Below, in pieces: positions 1 through 5,269 of a stretch of DNA of 5,847 bases; the first letter of the stretch is position 1; each line of letters begins with the position of its first letter. The notes below the pieces were generated by a model. It worked only from the letters and a program-made list of their open reading frames with translations. It had not been told where the DNA came from and made no database searches. Source of the DNA: JAVBQJ01 sp045585875 (GTDB lineage: Bacteria > Verrucomicrobiota > Lentisphaeria > Victivallales > Victivallaceae); assembly GCA_045585875.1 (NCBI GenBank), contig JAZMZH010000184.1, forward strand, positions 1 to 5,847. The letters are read 5' to 3'. A program made the position numbers and the translations under genes.

Positions 1-312
1 GACACCAGCCCGGTGCTGTCTGGCGGCAAGCCCGGTCCGCATAAGATTCAGGGCATTGGTGCGGGCTTCGTACCGAAAGTACTGAATACGGGTATCATCA
101 CCGAGATAATTCAAGTTTCCGCGGAAAACGCCGGCAAGACAGCCCGTGCGGCGGCAGCGCAGGAAGGACTGCTCGTCGGCATCAGCTCCGGCGCGGCGTT
201 GTATGCGGCACTGGAACTTGCCAAGAAACCGGAATTTTCCGGCAAACGCATCGTCGCCCTGCTGCCGGATACCGGTGAACGGTATCTCTCGACGTGGCTC
301 TTCAGCGAATAA
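1..312 (+). CDS. cysK: Cysteine synthase (O-acetylserine sulfhydrylase), C-terminal part
   Basis: This is the last 103 codons of a gene that begins before the window; it is read in frame 1 to the TAA at 310-312. CysK is a cytoplasmic PLP enzyme that makes cysteine and acetate from O-acetylserine and sulfide. The family is recognisable from SPVLSGG-KPGPHKIQGIGAGFVP near the left edge, GISSGAA in the middle (residues that shape the PLP pocket) and the C-terminal GERYLST block. The match is closest, from memory, to Bacillus-type CysK. The PLP lysine and the substrate loop lie upstream and cannot be checked. The protein stops four residues after GERYLST-WL, so it lacks the longer tail of E. coli CysK. 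The next gene starts 39 bases later with no clear terminator between, so read-through into it is possible. A CysM-type or cystathionine beta-synthase-like relative is less likely, because the KPGPHKIQGIG motif is typical of CysK. Confidence 0.93.
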   Translation, partial: DTSPVLSGGKPGPHKIQGIGAGFVPKVLNTGIITEIIQVSAENAGKTARAAAAQEGLLVGISSGAALYAALELAKKPEFSGKRIVALLPDTGERYLSTWLFSE

Positions 313-337
313 AACCGCCATGACTATGTTTGAAAAC

Positions 338-342
338 AGGAG
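338..342 (+). promoter_or_regulatory. Ribosome binding site of the dicysteine protein gene
   Basis: AGGAG lies 9 bases before the ATG at 352. It is a strong Shine-Dalgarno match and supports both the start choice and real translation of this small unusual ORF. Confidence 0.7.
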
Positions 343-351
343 ATTCTCAAA

Positions 352-636
352 ATGAGGAAAGTTCTTTTTGTCGTTGCGGCGGCGATTGGAATCGTTGCCG
401 CTGCGTTTGCTGCCGAAGTCAATGATTGCTGTACCCCAGCGCAGAAATGTTGTTCTGTCAAGAGTCAATGCTGTAAAAAAGCTGTGAAGAACGAATGCTG
501 CAAAAAAGCTCTGAAATGCTGTGCAGACAAGGCTGATTGTTGCAAAGACTCCGCCCGAAAAGAATGTTGCGATAGCAAGAAGGCGCAGAAATGCTGTTCG
601 GAAGCTGCAGATTGTTGCGAAACATCGGGTAAATAA
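352..636 (+). CDS. Secreted Cys-Cys repeat protein, unknown function
   Basis: I recognise no named family. The 94-residue product starts with a signal peptide: MRK, a hydrophobic stretch at about 4-20, then AFA-AE with likely cleavage after residue 20 or 21, so it should be exported. The mature part holds 18 cysteines, all in nine CC pairs at 26, 33, 40, 49, 56, 63, 72, 81 and 88. The gaps are 5,5,7,5,5,7,7,5 residues. The repeated plan is KCC-x5-CC-x7-ECC, seen about 2.5 times. Linkers are rich in Lys, Ala, Asp and Glu, with no aromatic residues and a net positive charge. A good ribosome site (338-342) supports expression. GC is about 47%, well below the genes downstream. Possible roles, all inferred, are exported metal binding (metallothionein-like), a disulfide-laddered helical protein, or a thiol/sulfide buffer. 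The neighbour cysK would supply its cysteine. It is very likely a real gene; its function is open. Confidence 0.85.
   Translation: MRKVLFVVAAAIGIVAAAFAAEVNDCCTPAQKCCSVKSQCCKKAVKNECCKKALKCCADKADCCKDSARKECCDSKKAQKCCSEAADCCETSGK
439..599 (+). repeat. Dispersed copies of an AQKCCS-coding repeat
   Basis: GCGCAGAAATGTTGTTC at 439-455 recurs at 583-599 with one change (16 of 17 bases match); both encode AQKCCS. The near identity at DNA level, including third positions, suggests the dicysteine gene grew by internal duplication and is not simply constrained at the protein level. Confidence 0.6.
467..515 (+). repeat. Imperfect direct repeat, 27-base period, inside the dicysteine gene
   Basis: The 22-base unit at 467-488 is repeated at 494-515 with 20 of 22 bases identical. 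The period is nine codons, so frame is kept, and each copy encodes a CCKKA(V/L)K segment. A run of six adenines sits inside each copy (TGTAAAAAAGCT and TGCAAAAAAGCT), a plausible slippage point. Confidence 0.7.
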
Positions 637-651
637 CAATTGGAAAACCCA

Positions 652-1239
652 ATGAATCGCGAAATTGCCTGGAATCTGCTGACAAGATATAATCGGGAAC
701 CATTTCATCTGCGTCATGCCCTGACCGTGGAGAGGGTCATGCGTCATATTGCCGAAACAAACGGTTTTCCCGATGAAGCAGATTTTTGGGGGATCGTGGG
801 TCTTCTTCACGACATCGACTTTGAGAAATTTCCAGAGGAGCATTGCCGGAAAGCGCCGGAACTCCTGCGAGAGATCAATGCCTCGGAAGCTCTGATTCAT
901 GCAGTTGTCTCGCATGGCTGGAACATCACGGTCGATGTCCGGCCGAAACATTTCATGGAAAAAGTCCTCTATGCAGTGGACGAGCTGACAGGTCTTGTGT
1001 GGGCGACTGCACTGATGCGCCCTTCACGAAGCGTTCAGGATATGGAGGTCAAATCGGTCAAAAAGAAGTTCAAGGACACAAAATTCGCCGCAGGATGTTC
1101 GCGCGAAGTCATCACGATGGGTGCGGACCTGCTGGGCTGGTCCCTGGACGAATTGATCGAAAAAACCATCGGAGCAATGAGAAGTTGCGAAAACGAAGTC
1201 GATCGGATTGCGGCGGAATTTTCCCAGAGGGCGAAATGA
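652..1239 (+). CDS. HD-superfamily hydrolase, COG2316-like
   Basis: The product is a 195-residue cytoplasmic protein of the HD phosphohydrolase superfamily. The metal-binding set is visible: H22 in the first helix, H53-D54 in GLLHDID, H64, H88 in VVSHGW and D110 in YAVDELTGL. The segments GIVGLLHDIDFEKFPEEH, VDELTGL and KSVKKKFKD are, from memory, hallmarks of the predicted hydrolase group COG2316. The substrate of that group is not established as far as I know; a phosphomonoester or nucleotide is the general expectation for HD enzymes. I chose ATG 652, since GGA sits 7 bases upstream and relatives start MNRE/MNRD; an in-frame TTG at 640 would add only four residues. The stop overlaps the nadA start as ATGA (1236-1239), so the two are probably translationally coupled. 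The gene follows the dicysteine gene by 15 bases. Base composition is intermediate between that gene and nadA. Confidence 0.85.
   Translation: MNREIAWNLLTRYNREPFHLRHALTVERVMRHIAETNGFPDEADFWGIVGLLHDIDFEKFPEEHCRKAPELLREINASEALIHAVVSHGWNITVDVRPKHFMEKVLYAVDELTGLVWATALMRPSRSVQDMEVKSVKKKFKDTKFAAGCSREVITMGADLLGWSLDELIEKTIGAMRSCENEVDRIAAEFSQRAK
665..693 (+). promoter_or_regulatory. Candidate sigma70-type promoter inside the HD gene
   Basis: TTGCCT (665-670), a 17-base spacer and a perfect TATAAT (688-693) lie just inside the start of the HD gene. The -35 matches the consensus at four of six positions. A transcript starting near 700 would give a second mRNA for nadA and the genes after it without the HD protein. 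It may be a chance match in coding sequence (TATAAT falls in the Arg-Tyr-Asn-Arg codons), so this is only a candidate. Confidence 0.25.
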
Positions 1240-2141
1240 CTGTTGAAGAAGAAATCGCTTTTCTAAAGCAAAAACATCGTGCGCTGATCCTGGCGCATAA
1301 TTATACCCTGCCGGAGATCCAGGACATCGCCGATTTCGTCGGCGATTCGCTGGAACTTTCGCGCAAGGCGGCGGAGTGTCACGCTCCCGTGATCGTCTTC
1401 TGCGGCGTCCGCTTCATGGCGGAGACCGCGAAAACCCTTTCGCCGGAGTCCATCGTGCTGCACCCCAATCCTTACTCCGGCTGCCCCATGGCGGACATGG
1501 CTTCGCCGGAAGCGGTGGCGGAGTATCGGGAAAAACATCCCGACACTCTGGTCGTAGCCTACGTGAACACCACCGCGGCGACCAAGACCGAGGTCGATCT
1601 CTGCTGCACCAGCGGCAATGCGGAAAAACTGATCGCCGGACTTCCCGCCGATCGGAAGACCCTTTTCCTGCCGGACGCCAATCTGGGCGCGAACCTCAAC
1701 CGCAAGCTGGGGCGGAAGATGGATCTGTGGCCGGGGTGCTGTCCCACCCACAACAAAATTCTGCCCGAACACATCACGGCGGCCAAGGAGAAGCATCCCG
1801 GCGCGCTGGTGCTGGTACATCCCGAATGCACTCCCGCCGTAGTCGCGCTGGCGGACCGGGCGCTTTCCACCGGCGGCATGCTGAAGTTCGTGCGGGAATC
1901 GGAACAGGAAGAGTTCATCATCGGCACGGAGTGCGGCATTTTGCACCGGATGCGGAAGGAGAATCCGGGGAAAAAGTTTTATCCGCTCGAACCCGCCGTG
2001 GTTTGTCCGAACATGAAAAAGATCACACAGGAAGACGTGCTTTTCGCCCTGCGCGACCTCGCGCCCCGGATCGAACTCGACGAGGAGATGAGGGAGAAAG
2101 CGAAAGCGCCCATCGACCGGATGCTGGAGGTCCTGCCGTGA
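1236..2141 (+). CDS. nadA: Quinolinate synthase
   Basis: NadA is a cytoplasmic [4Fe-4S] enzyme that condenses iminoaspartate with dihydroxyacetone phosphate to quinolinate, the first committed precursor of NAD. The 301-residue product matches the short (about 300 aa) family form. Visible motifs are LAHNYTLPEIQDIADFVGDSL at 19-39, VFCGVRFMAETAK (C56), YVNTTAATK-(x)-CCTSGNAE at 109-130, WPGCCPTH (C169, with C168 beside it), LVHPEC (H195, E197), GTECGILHRM and VVCPNMKK (C257). C56, C169 and C257 are the expected three cluster ligands. The start is the ATG overlapping the HD stop, preceded by AGAGGG; the reading frame stays open far upstream, but that part is out-of-phase shadow of the HD gene. 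The stop overlaps the GTG of mnmA. NadB or aspartate dehydrogenase, which would supply iminoaspartate, and NadC are not in the window. Confidence 0.96.
   Translation: MTVEEEIAFLKQKHRALILAHNYTLPEIQDIADFVGDSLELSRKAAECHAPVIVFCGVRFMAETAKTLSPESIVLHPNPYSGCPMADMASPEAVAEYREKHPDTLVVAYVNTTAATKTEVDLCCTSGNAEKLIAGLPADRKTLFLPDANLGANLNRKLGRKMDLWPGCCPTHNKILPEHITAAKEKHPGALVLVHPECTPAVVALADRALSTGGMLKFVRESEQEEFIIGTECGILHRMRKENPGKKFYPLEPAVVCPNMKKITQEDVLFALRDLAPRIELDEEMREKAKAPIDRMLEVLP
2126..2130 (+). promoter_or_regulatory. Ribosome binding site that fixes the GTG start of mnmA
   Basis: GGAGG inside the end of nadA lies 7 bases before GTG 2138. The next in-frame ATG would remove the ATP-binding loop, so this site decides the start. 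It overlaps nadA coding sequence, consistent with coupled translation. Confidence 0.8.
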
Positions 2142-3181
2142 AGATCGCGGTCGGACTTTCCGGCGGCGTGGATTCCGCGGTCGCCGCCGCGCTGCTGAAA
2201 TCGCAGGGACATGAGGTCGTCGGCATCACCATGAAGCTCTGGCGCGAGGGGCGCTACCGGGGCGGACCCAGGGACGCCTGTTTTGGCCCCGGCGAAGCGG
2301 AGGACATCGCGCGGGCGGACAATCTGTGCCGGGCGCTCGATATCCCGTATCATGTTTTCGATTGTGCCGACGAGTATGAAAAGGTCGTGCTGGACTATTT
2401 CCGCTCGGAATATCTTGCGGGGAAGACGCCGAATCCGTGTGTGCGATGCAACGCCTTCATGAAGTTCGGCGTTCTGCCGAATCTGGCACGGAAATCCGGC
2501 ATCGATTTCGACAAATTCGCCACGGGACATTACGCTCGGATCAGGGAAGAGAACGGTGTCTTTCATCTGTTCCGCAGCGCGGACGAGAAAAAGGACCAGT
2601 CCTATTTTCTCTACCGGCTGAAACAACCGCAGCTGGCGAATCTGTTCTTTCCGCTGGGCGGTCTGCACAAGACCGAGGTCCGCGAACTGGCCGCGAAATT
2701 CGGTCTTGACGTGAAGGATAAGCCGGACAGTCAGGATTTCTACAGCGGCGACCATACCGAACTCTTGAATACGCCGCCGCGCCGGGGCAATATCGTCGAT
2801 ACCGCGGGGAACGTGCTCGGCACCCATGAAGGCTTCTGGAATTACACCATCGGTCAGCGCAAAGGCCTGGGTATCGCGGCGAAACACCCGCTGTACGTGC
2901 TGGAACTGGATCCCTGCCGGAACGAGGTGGTGGTCGGGAATGCGGAGGATACGCTCAAACACGAATTGAAACTGGTCGACTGCTCGTGGATCGCGGGCGA
3001 CGCTCCGGTCGGCGAGGTGCAGGTCAAAGTCCGTTCCGCTTCGAAACTGCTTCCCGCCGTGTTCGAAAAACCCACACTGCAATTCCCGGACGGCGTTTCC
3101 GCCGCCGCCCGGGGACAGTCCGCCGTGCTCTACCGGGAAAACGAAGTGCTGGGCGGCGGGATCATCGCCGAGGTGAGGTAA
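2138..3181 (+). CDS. mnmA: tRNA-specific 2-thiouridylase, variant active site
   Basis: MnmA adenylates C2 of wobble U34 in Lys, Glu and Gln tRNAs and replaces oxygen with sulfur, giving s2U34. The 347-residue product is slightly short for the family (about 360-370). It has the PP-loop GLSGGVDSAVAA at 6-17, GITMKLW at 29-35, TPNPCVRCN at 97-105, ATGHYA at 128-133, KDQSYFLYRL at 152-161 and YTIGQRKGLGI at 236-246, followed by the C-terminal beta domain. The first motif carries CxxC (C101, C104), where E. coli has DxxC. Oddly, the second active-site motif, usually xSxxICF, reads PDSQDFYSGD at 196-205: the cysteine is replaced, apparently by Y202. Other cysteines are 48, 64, 76, 260 and 282. The GTG start overlaps the nadA stop (GTGA) and has GGAGG 7 bases upstream. 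A desulfurase sulfur donor is not in the window. Family assignment is firm; the mechanism may differ from E. coli. Confidence 0.94.
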   Translation: MKIAVGLSGGVDSAVAAALLKSQGHEVVGITMKLWREGRYRGGPRDACFGPGEAEDIARADNLCRALDIPYHVFDCADEYEKVVLDYFRSEYLAGKTPNPCVRCNAFMKFGVLPNLARKSGIDFDKFATGHYARIREENGVFHLFRSADEKKDQSYFLYRLKQPQLANLFFPLGGLHKTEVRELAAKFGLDVKDKPDSQDFYSGDHTELLNTPPRRGNIVDTAGNVLGTHEGFWNYTIGQRKGLGIAAKHPLYVLELDPCRNEVVVGNAEDTLKHELKLVDCSWIAGDAPVGEVQVKVRSASKLLPAVFEKPTLQFPDGVSAAARGQSAVLYRENEVLGGGIIAEVR

Positions 3182-3182
3182 G

Positions 3183-4265
3183 ATGGAACCCCTGATCGAA
3201 AAAGCTCTGCTGCGGCCGTATAATCTGGCTCATGACGAGATCGTTTCCCTGCTGTCGCGGGAAGATACGGCGGAACTGTTTTCCGCCGCGTATGAACTGA
3301 AGTGCCGTTACATCGGCAAGGTCGTGTCGCTGCGTGGATTGATCGAACTGGGCAATCATTGCGCCAAAAACTGTTTTTACTGCGGCATCCGGCACGGCAA
3401 TCCGAATGTGCGACGCTACCGTCTTTCCGAAGACGATGTGGTGCGTATGGCGCGCTGGAGCTTCGAGCAGGGCTACGGCTCGGTGGTGCTGCAGTCCGGC
3501 GAGATCGAATCGGAGGAGAATACCGAATATATCGGGCGCATTTTGAAACGCATCCGCGATTTCGGCGGAGACGCCTTCGGCATCACGCTGTGTCTGGGCG
3601 AGCAGACGGAGGAGGTTTACCGTTTCTGGCGCGAGGCGGGAGCGCACCGCTATCTCCTGCGGATCGAAAGCTCCGTGCCTGAACTGTATGCGAAACTGCA
3701 TCCCGCCGATCACTCCCACGCCCGCCGGGTCAAGTGCCTGCGGGTATTGAAAAAACTCGGCTATCAGACGGGGAGCGGCGTCATGTGCGGGTTGCCGGGG
3801 CAGACTTTGGATGACCTCGCACACGACATCGGATTTTATCGCGATATGGATCTCGACATGATCGGCATGGGGCCATATCTCCCGCATAAAGACACTCCGC
3901 TCGGCAAGGATATCGAGCTCACGACCGAGTATGCGGCAAAACAGCTGAACCTCGGGCTGAAGATGATCGCGGTGACGCGGCTTTATCTGCACGATGTGAA
4001 CATCGCCGCGACCACGGCGCTGCAGGCGCTCGACGACCGGGGACGGGAACAGGGCCTCCTTGCGGGCGCGAACGTGATGATGCCCAACGTCACCGATACG
4101 GAATACCGGGAAAATTATCAGCTTTACGAAAACAAGCCGTGCCTGGACGAAAATTCGTCGAAATGCCGGAATTGTCTCAACTGGCGTGTGCTTGCCATCG
4201 GCGAAAAAATCAACTGGGGAGAACGCGGCGACTCGCCGCATTATTATAAGGAACGGGAAAAATGA
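3183..4265 (+). CDS. hydE: [FeFe]-hydrogenase maturase HydE, radical SAM
   Basis: HydE is a radical SAM enzyme that, with HydF and HydG, builds the two-iron subcluster of [FeFe] hydrogenase, acting on HydG-derived Fe(CO)2(CN)-cysteine. The 360-residue product shows the radical SAM CX3CX2C at C60, C64 and C67 (CAKNCFYCG), VLQSGE at 102-107, TLCLGE at 135-140, HRYLLRIES at 155-163, GLPGQTLDDL at 203-212, MGPYLPHKDTPL at 229-240 and ANVMMPN at 296-302. A second cysteine set, C320, C328 and C331 (CX7CX2C), matches the auxiliary cluster site of Thermotoga HydE; that site is known to be dispensable and is absent in some family members. ATG 3183 is one base after the mnmA stop, with GAGG copies at 3170-3173 and 3175-3178. 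The stop overlaps the bioB start (ATGA). BioB, PylB and MqnE-like relatives are less likely, because the core motifs follow HydE throughout. No HydF, HydG or hydrogenase gene lies here. Confidence 0.93.
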   Translation: MEPLIEKALLRPYNLAHDEIVSLLSREDTAELFSAAYELKCRYIGKVVSLRGLIELGNHCAKNCFYCGIRHGNPNVRRYRLSEDDVVRMARWSFEQGYGSVVLQSGEIESEENTEYIGRILKRIRDFGGDAFGITLCLGEQTEEVYRFWREAGAHRYLLRIESSVPELYAKLHPADHSHARRVKCLRVLKKLGYQTGSGVMCGLPGQTLDDLAHDIGFYRDMDLDMIGMGPYLPHKDTPLGKDIELTTEYAAKQLNLGLKMIAVTRLYLHDVNIAATTALQALDDRGREQGLLAGANVMMPNVTDTEYRENYQLYENKPCLDENSSKCRNCLNWRVLAIGEKINWGERGDSPHYYKEREK

Positions 4266-5257
4266 AACTCCATCCCGCGGTGGAAACCGCGTATAAAGTT
4301 TTGGACGGCAAACCTTTGAGCGAAGCGGAAGCGCTTGCGTTGACGGAGCTTTCCGGCAACGACATCCTCGATCTCGTTTCGCTCGCCAACAAGGTGCGCG
4401 ACAAGTTCGCCCCCAAGATCGTGCCGTGTTCGATCATCAACGCCAAATCGGGCGTCTGTTCGCAGAATTGCAAATTCTGCGCGCAGTCGGCGCACCATGC
4501 GACCGGCATCGACACCTACCCGCTGCTCGCCCCGGAGGAGATAATCGCTTCCGCGCGGAAGGTCTACTCGGAGGGCGTCCGCTCCTACGGGATCGTGACG
4601 AGCGGCTGCGGCTATTTGGACGCGGACGATCCGGAGTTCCGGAAGATCCTCGGGGCGATGGATCGGCTCCATGCGGAGTTCCCCGACCTCAAGGTCTGCG
4701 TCTCGCTCGGCATTTTGAGTGAGGAGACCGCGAAGGCGCTCGCCGAACACGGCGCGTACCGCTACAACATGAATCTGCAGACCAATCCCGCGCGCTACGC
4801 CGAACTCGTGAGCGACACCCATACCATCGAAGAAAAAATACGCACCATCAAATATTTGCAGAAATACCGCGTTTCGATCTGCTGCGGCGGCATCTTCGGC
4901 ATGGGCGAAACTTGGGAAGACCGGGTCAAGATGGCGTTCGCCTGCCGCGAGCTCGATGCGGACGGCATCCCGCTCAACGTCCTGCTGCCGATACCCGGCA
5001 CGCCGCTGGAAGACCGCCCCGTGATGTCCCCCGCCGAGGTCGCCAAGGCATTCGCGATCTTCCGGCTGGTCAATCCGGCGAAGACGGTCAAATTCGCCGC
5101 CGGACGCGAGACGACGATGAAGGATTTTCAGGGGCTGCTAATGCTGGCGGGCATGAACTCGTTCATCACCGGCGGCTATCTCACCACCCGCGGCAGATCG
5201 GTGGCCGAGGACAAAAAATTTTTGCGCGATCTCAACGATTTCACATCAAACCGATAA
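4262..5257 (+). CDS. bioB: Biotin synthase, probably type II (anaerobic)
   Basis: BioB inserts sulfur into dethiobiotin to give biotin, the last step of the pathway. The 331-residue radical SAM protein has CX3CX2C at C66, C70 and C73 (CSQNCKFCAQ), VCVSLG at 145-150, YNMNLQTN at 168-175, GGIFGMGE at 209-216, IPLNVL at 236-241, AAGRE at 279-283 and LTTRGRS at 307-313. N171 and N239 match the dethiobiotin-contacting asparagines of E. coli BioB (N153, N222). Of the E. coli [2Fe-2S] ligands, C128 and C188 have equivalents (C146, C207), but C97 aligns with G110 and R260 with K277. Extra cysteines occur at C56 (PCSIINAKSG), C116 and C208. This pattern fits the type II BioB described from obligate anaerobes, which uses an auxiliary 4Fe-5S cluster; the exact ligands are my inference. 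D155 of E. coli is Q173 here. The start overlaps the hydE stop. No other bio genes are visible, so another BioB-like specificity remains possible. Confidence 0.88.
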   Translation: MKLHPAVETAYKVLDGKPLSEAEALALTELSGNDILDLVSLANKVRDKFAPKIVPCSIINAKSGVCSQNCKFCAQSAHHATGIDTYPLLAPEEIIASARKVYSEGVRSYGIVTSGCGYLDADDPEFRKILGAMDRLHAEFPDLKVCVSLGILSEETAKALAEHGAYRYNMNLQTNPARYAELVSDTHTIEEKIRTIKYLQKYRVSICCGGIFGMGETWEDRVKMAFACRELDADGIPLNVLLPIPGTPLEDRPVMSPAEVAKAFAIFRLVNPAKTVKFAAGRETTMKDFQGLLMLAGMNSFITGGYLTTRGRSVAEDKKFLRDLNDFTSNR

Positions 5258-5260
5258 GGA
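5256..5260 (+). promoter_or_regulatory. Ribosome binding site of thiG
   Basis: AAGGA overlaps the bioB stop codon and lies 9 bases before ATG 5270, which supports that start and tight coupling to bioB. Confidence 0.6.
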
Positions 5261-5269
5261 ATTTTCATC

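Noticed and set aside
313..351. Terminator or promoter between cysK and the dicysteine gene
   Set aside because: No stem with a following T-run is visible; TATGTT at 325-330 lacks a matching -35 at normal spacing.
640..651. TTG start for the HD gene, adding four residues
   Set aside because: No good ribosome site precedes it, and ATG 652 begins the MNRE-like N-terminus expected of the family.
639..653. Small hairpin ATTGG-AAAAC-CCAAT over the HD start
   Set aside because: A stem of five pairs with three A-T pairs is too weak to call a regulatory structure or terminator.
843..1235. Open frame upstream of the nadA ATG in the same phase
   Set aside because: It overlaps the HD hydrolase in another frame and its translation has no NadA similarity; the ATGA overlap and AGAGGG mark 1236 as the start.
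1376..2137. Open frame upstream of the mnmA GTG
   Set aside because: It is an Arg/Gly/His-rich out-of-frame reading of nadA; the PP-loop begins right after GTG 2138 and GGAGG is well placed.
1979..3082. Minus-strand frame of 367 codons over nadA and mnmA
   Set aside because: It is a shadow of two well-supported genes, with no family motif and no ribosome site seen.
3162..4241. Long open frame of 359 codons on the minus strand opposite hydE
   Set aside because: It lies entirely over a convincing hydE, its translation shows no recognisable motif and an Arg/His/Gln-rich composition, and long antisense frames are common in GC-rich genes.
5241..5269. TPP riboswitch before thiG
   Set aside because: The gap between bioB and thiG is 12 bases, and no THI-box-like sequence was seen in the end of bioB.
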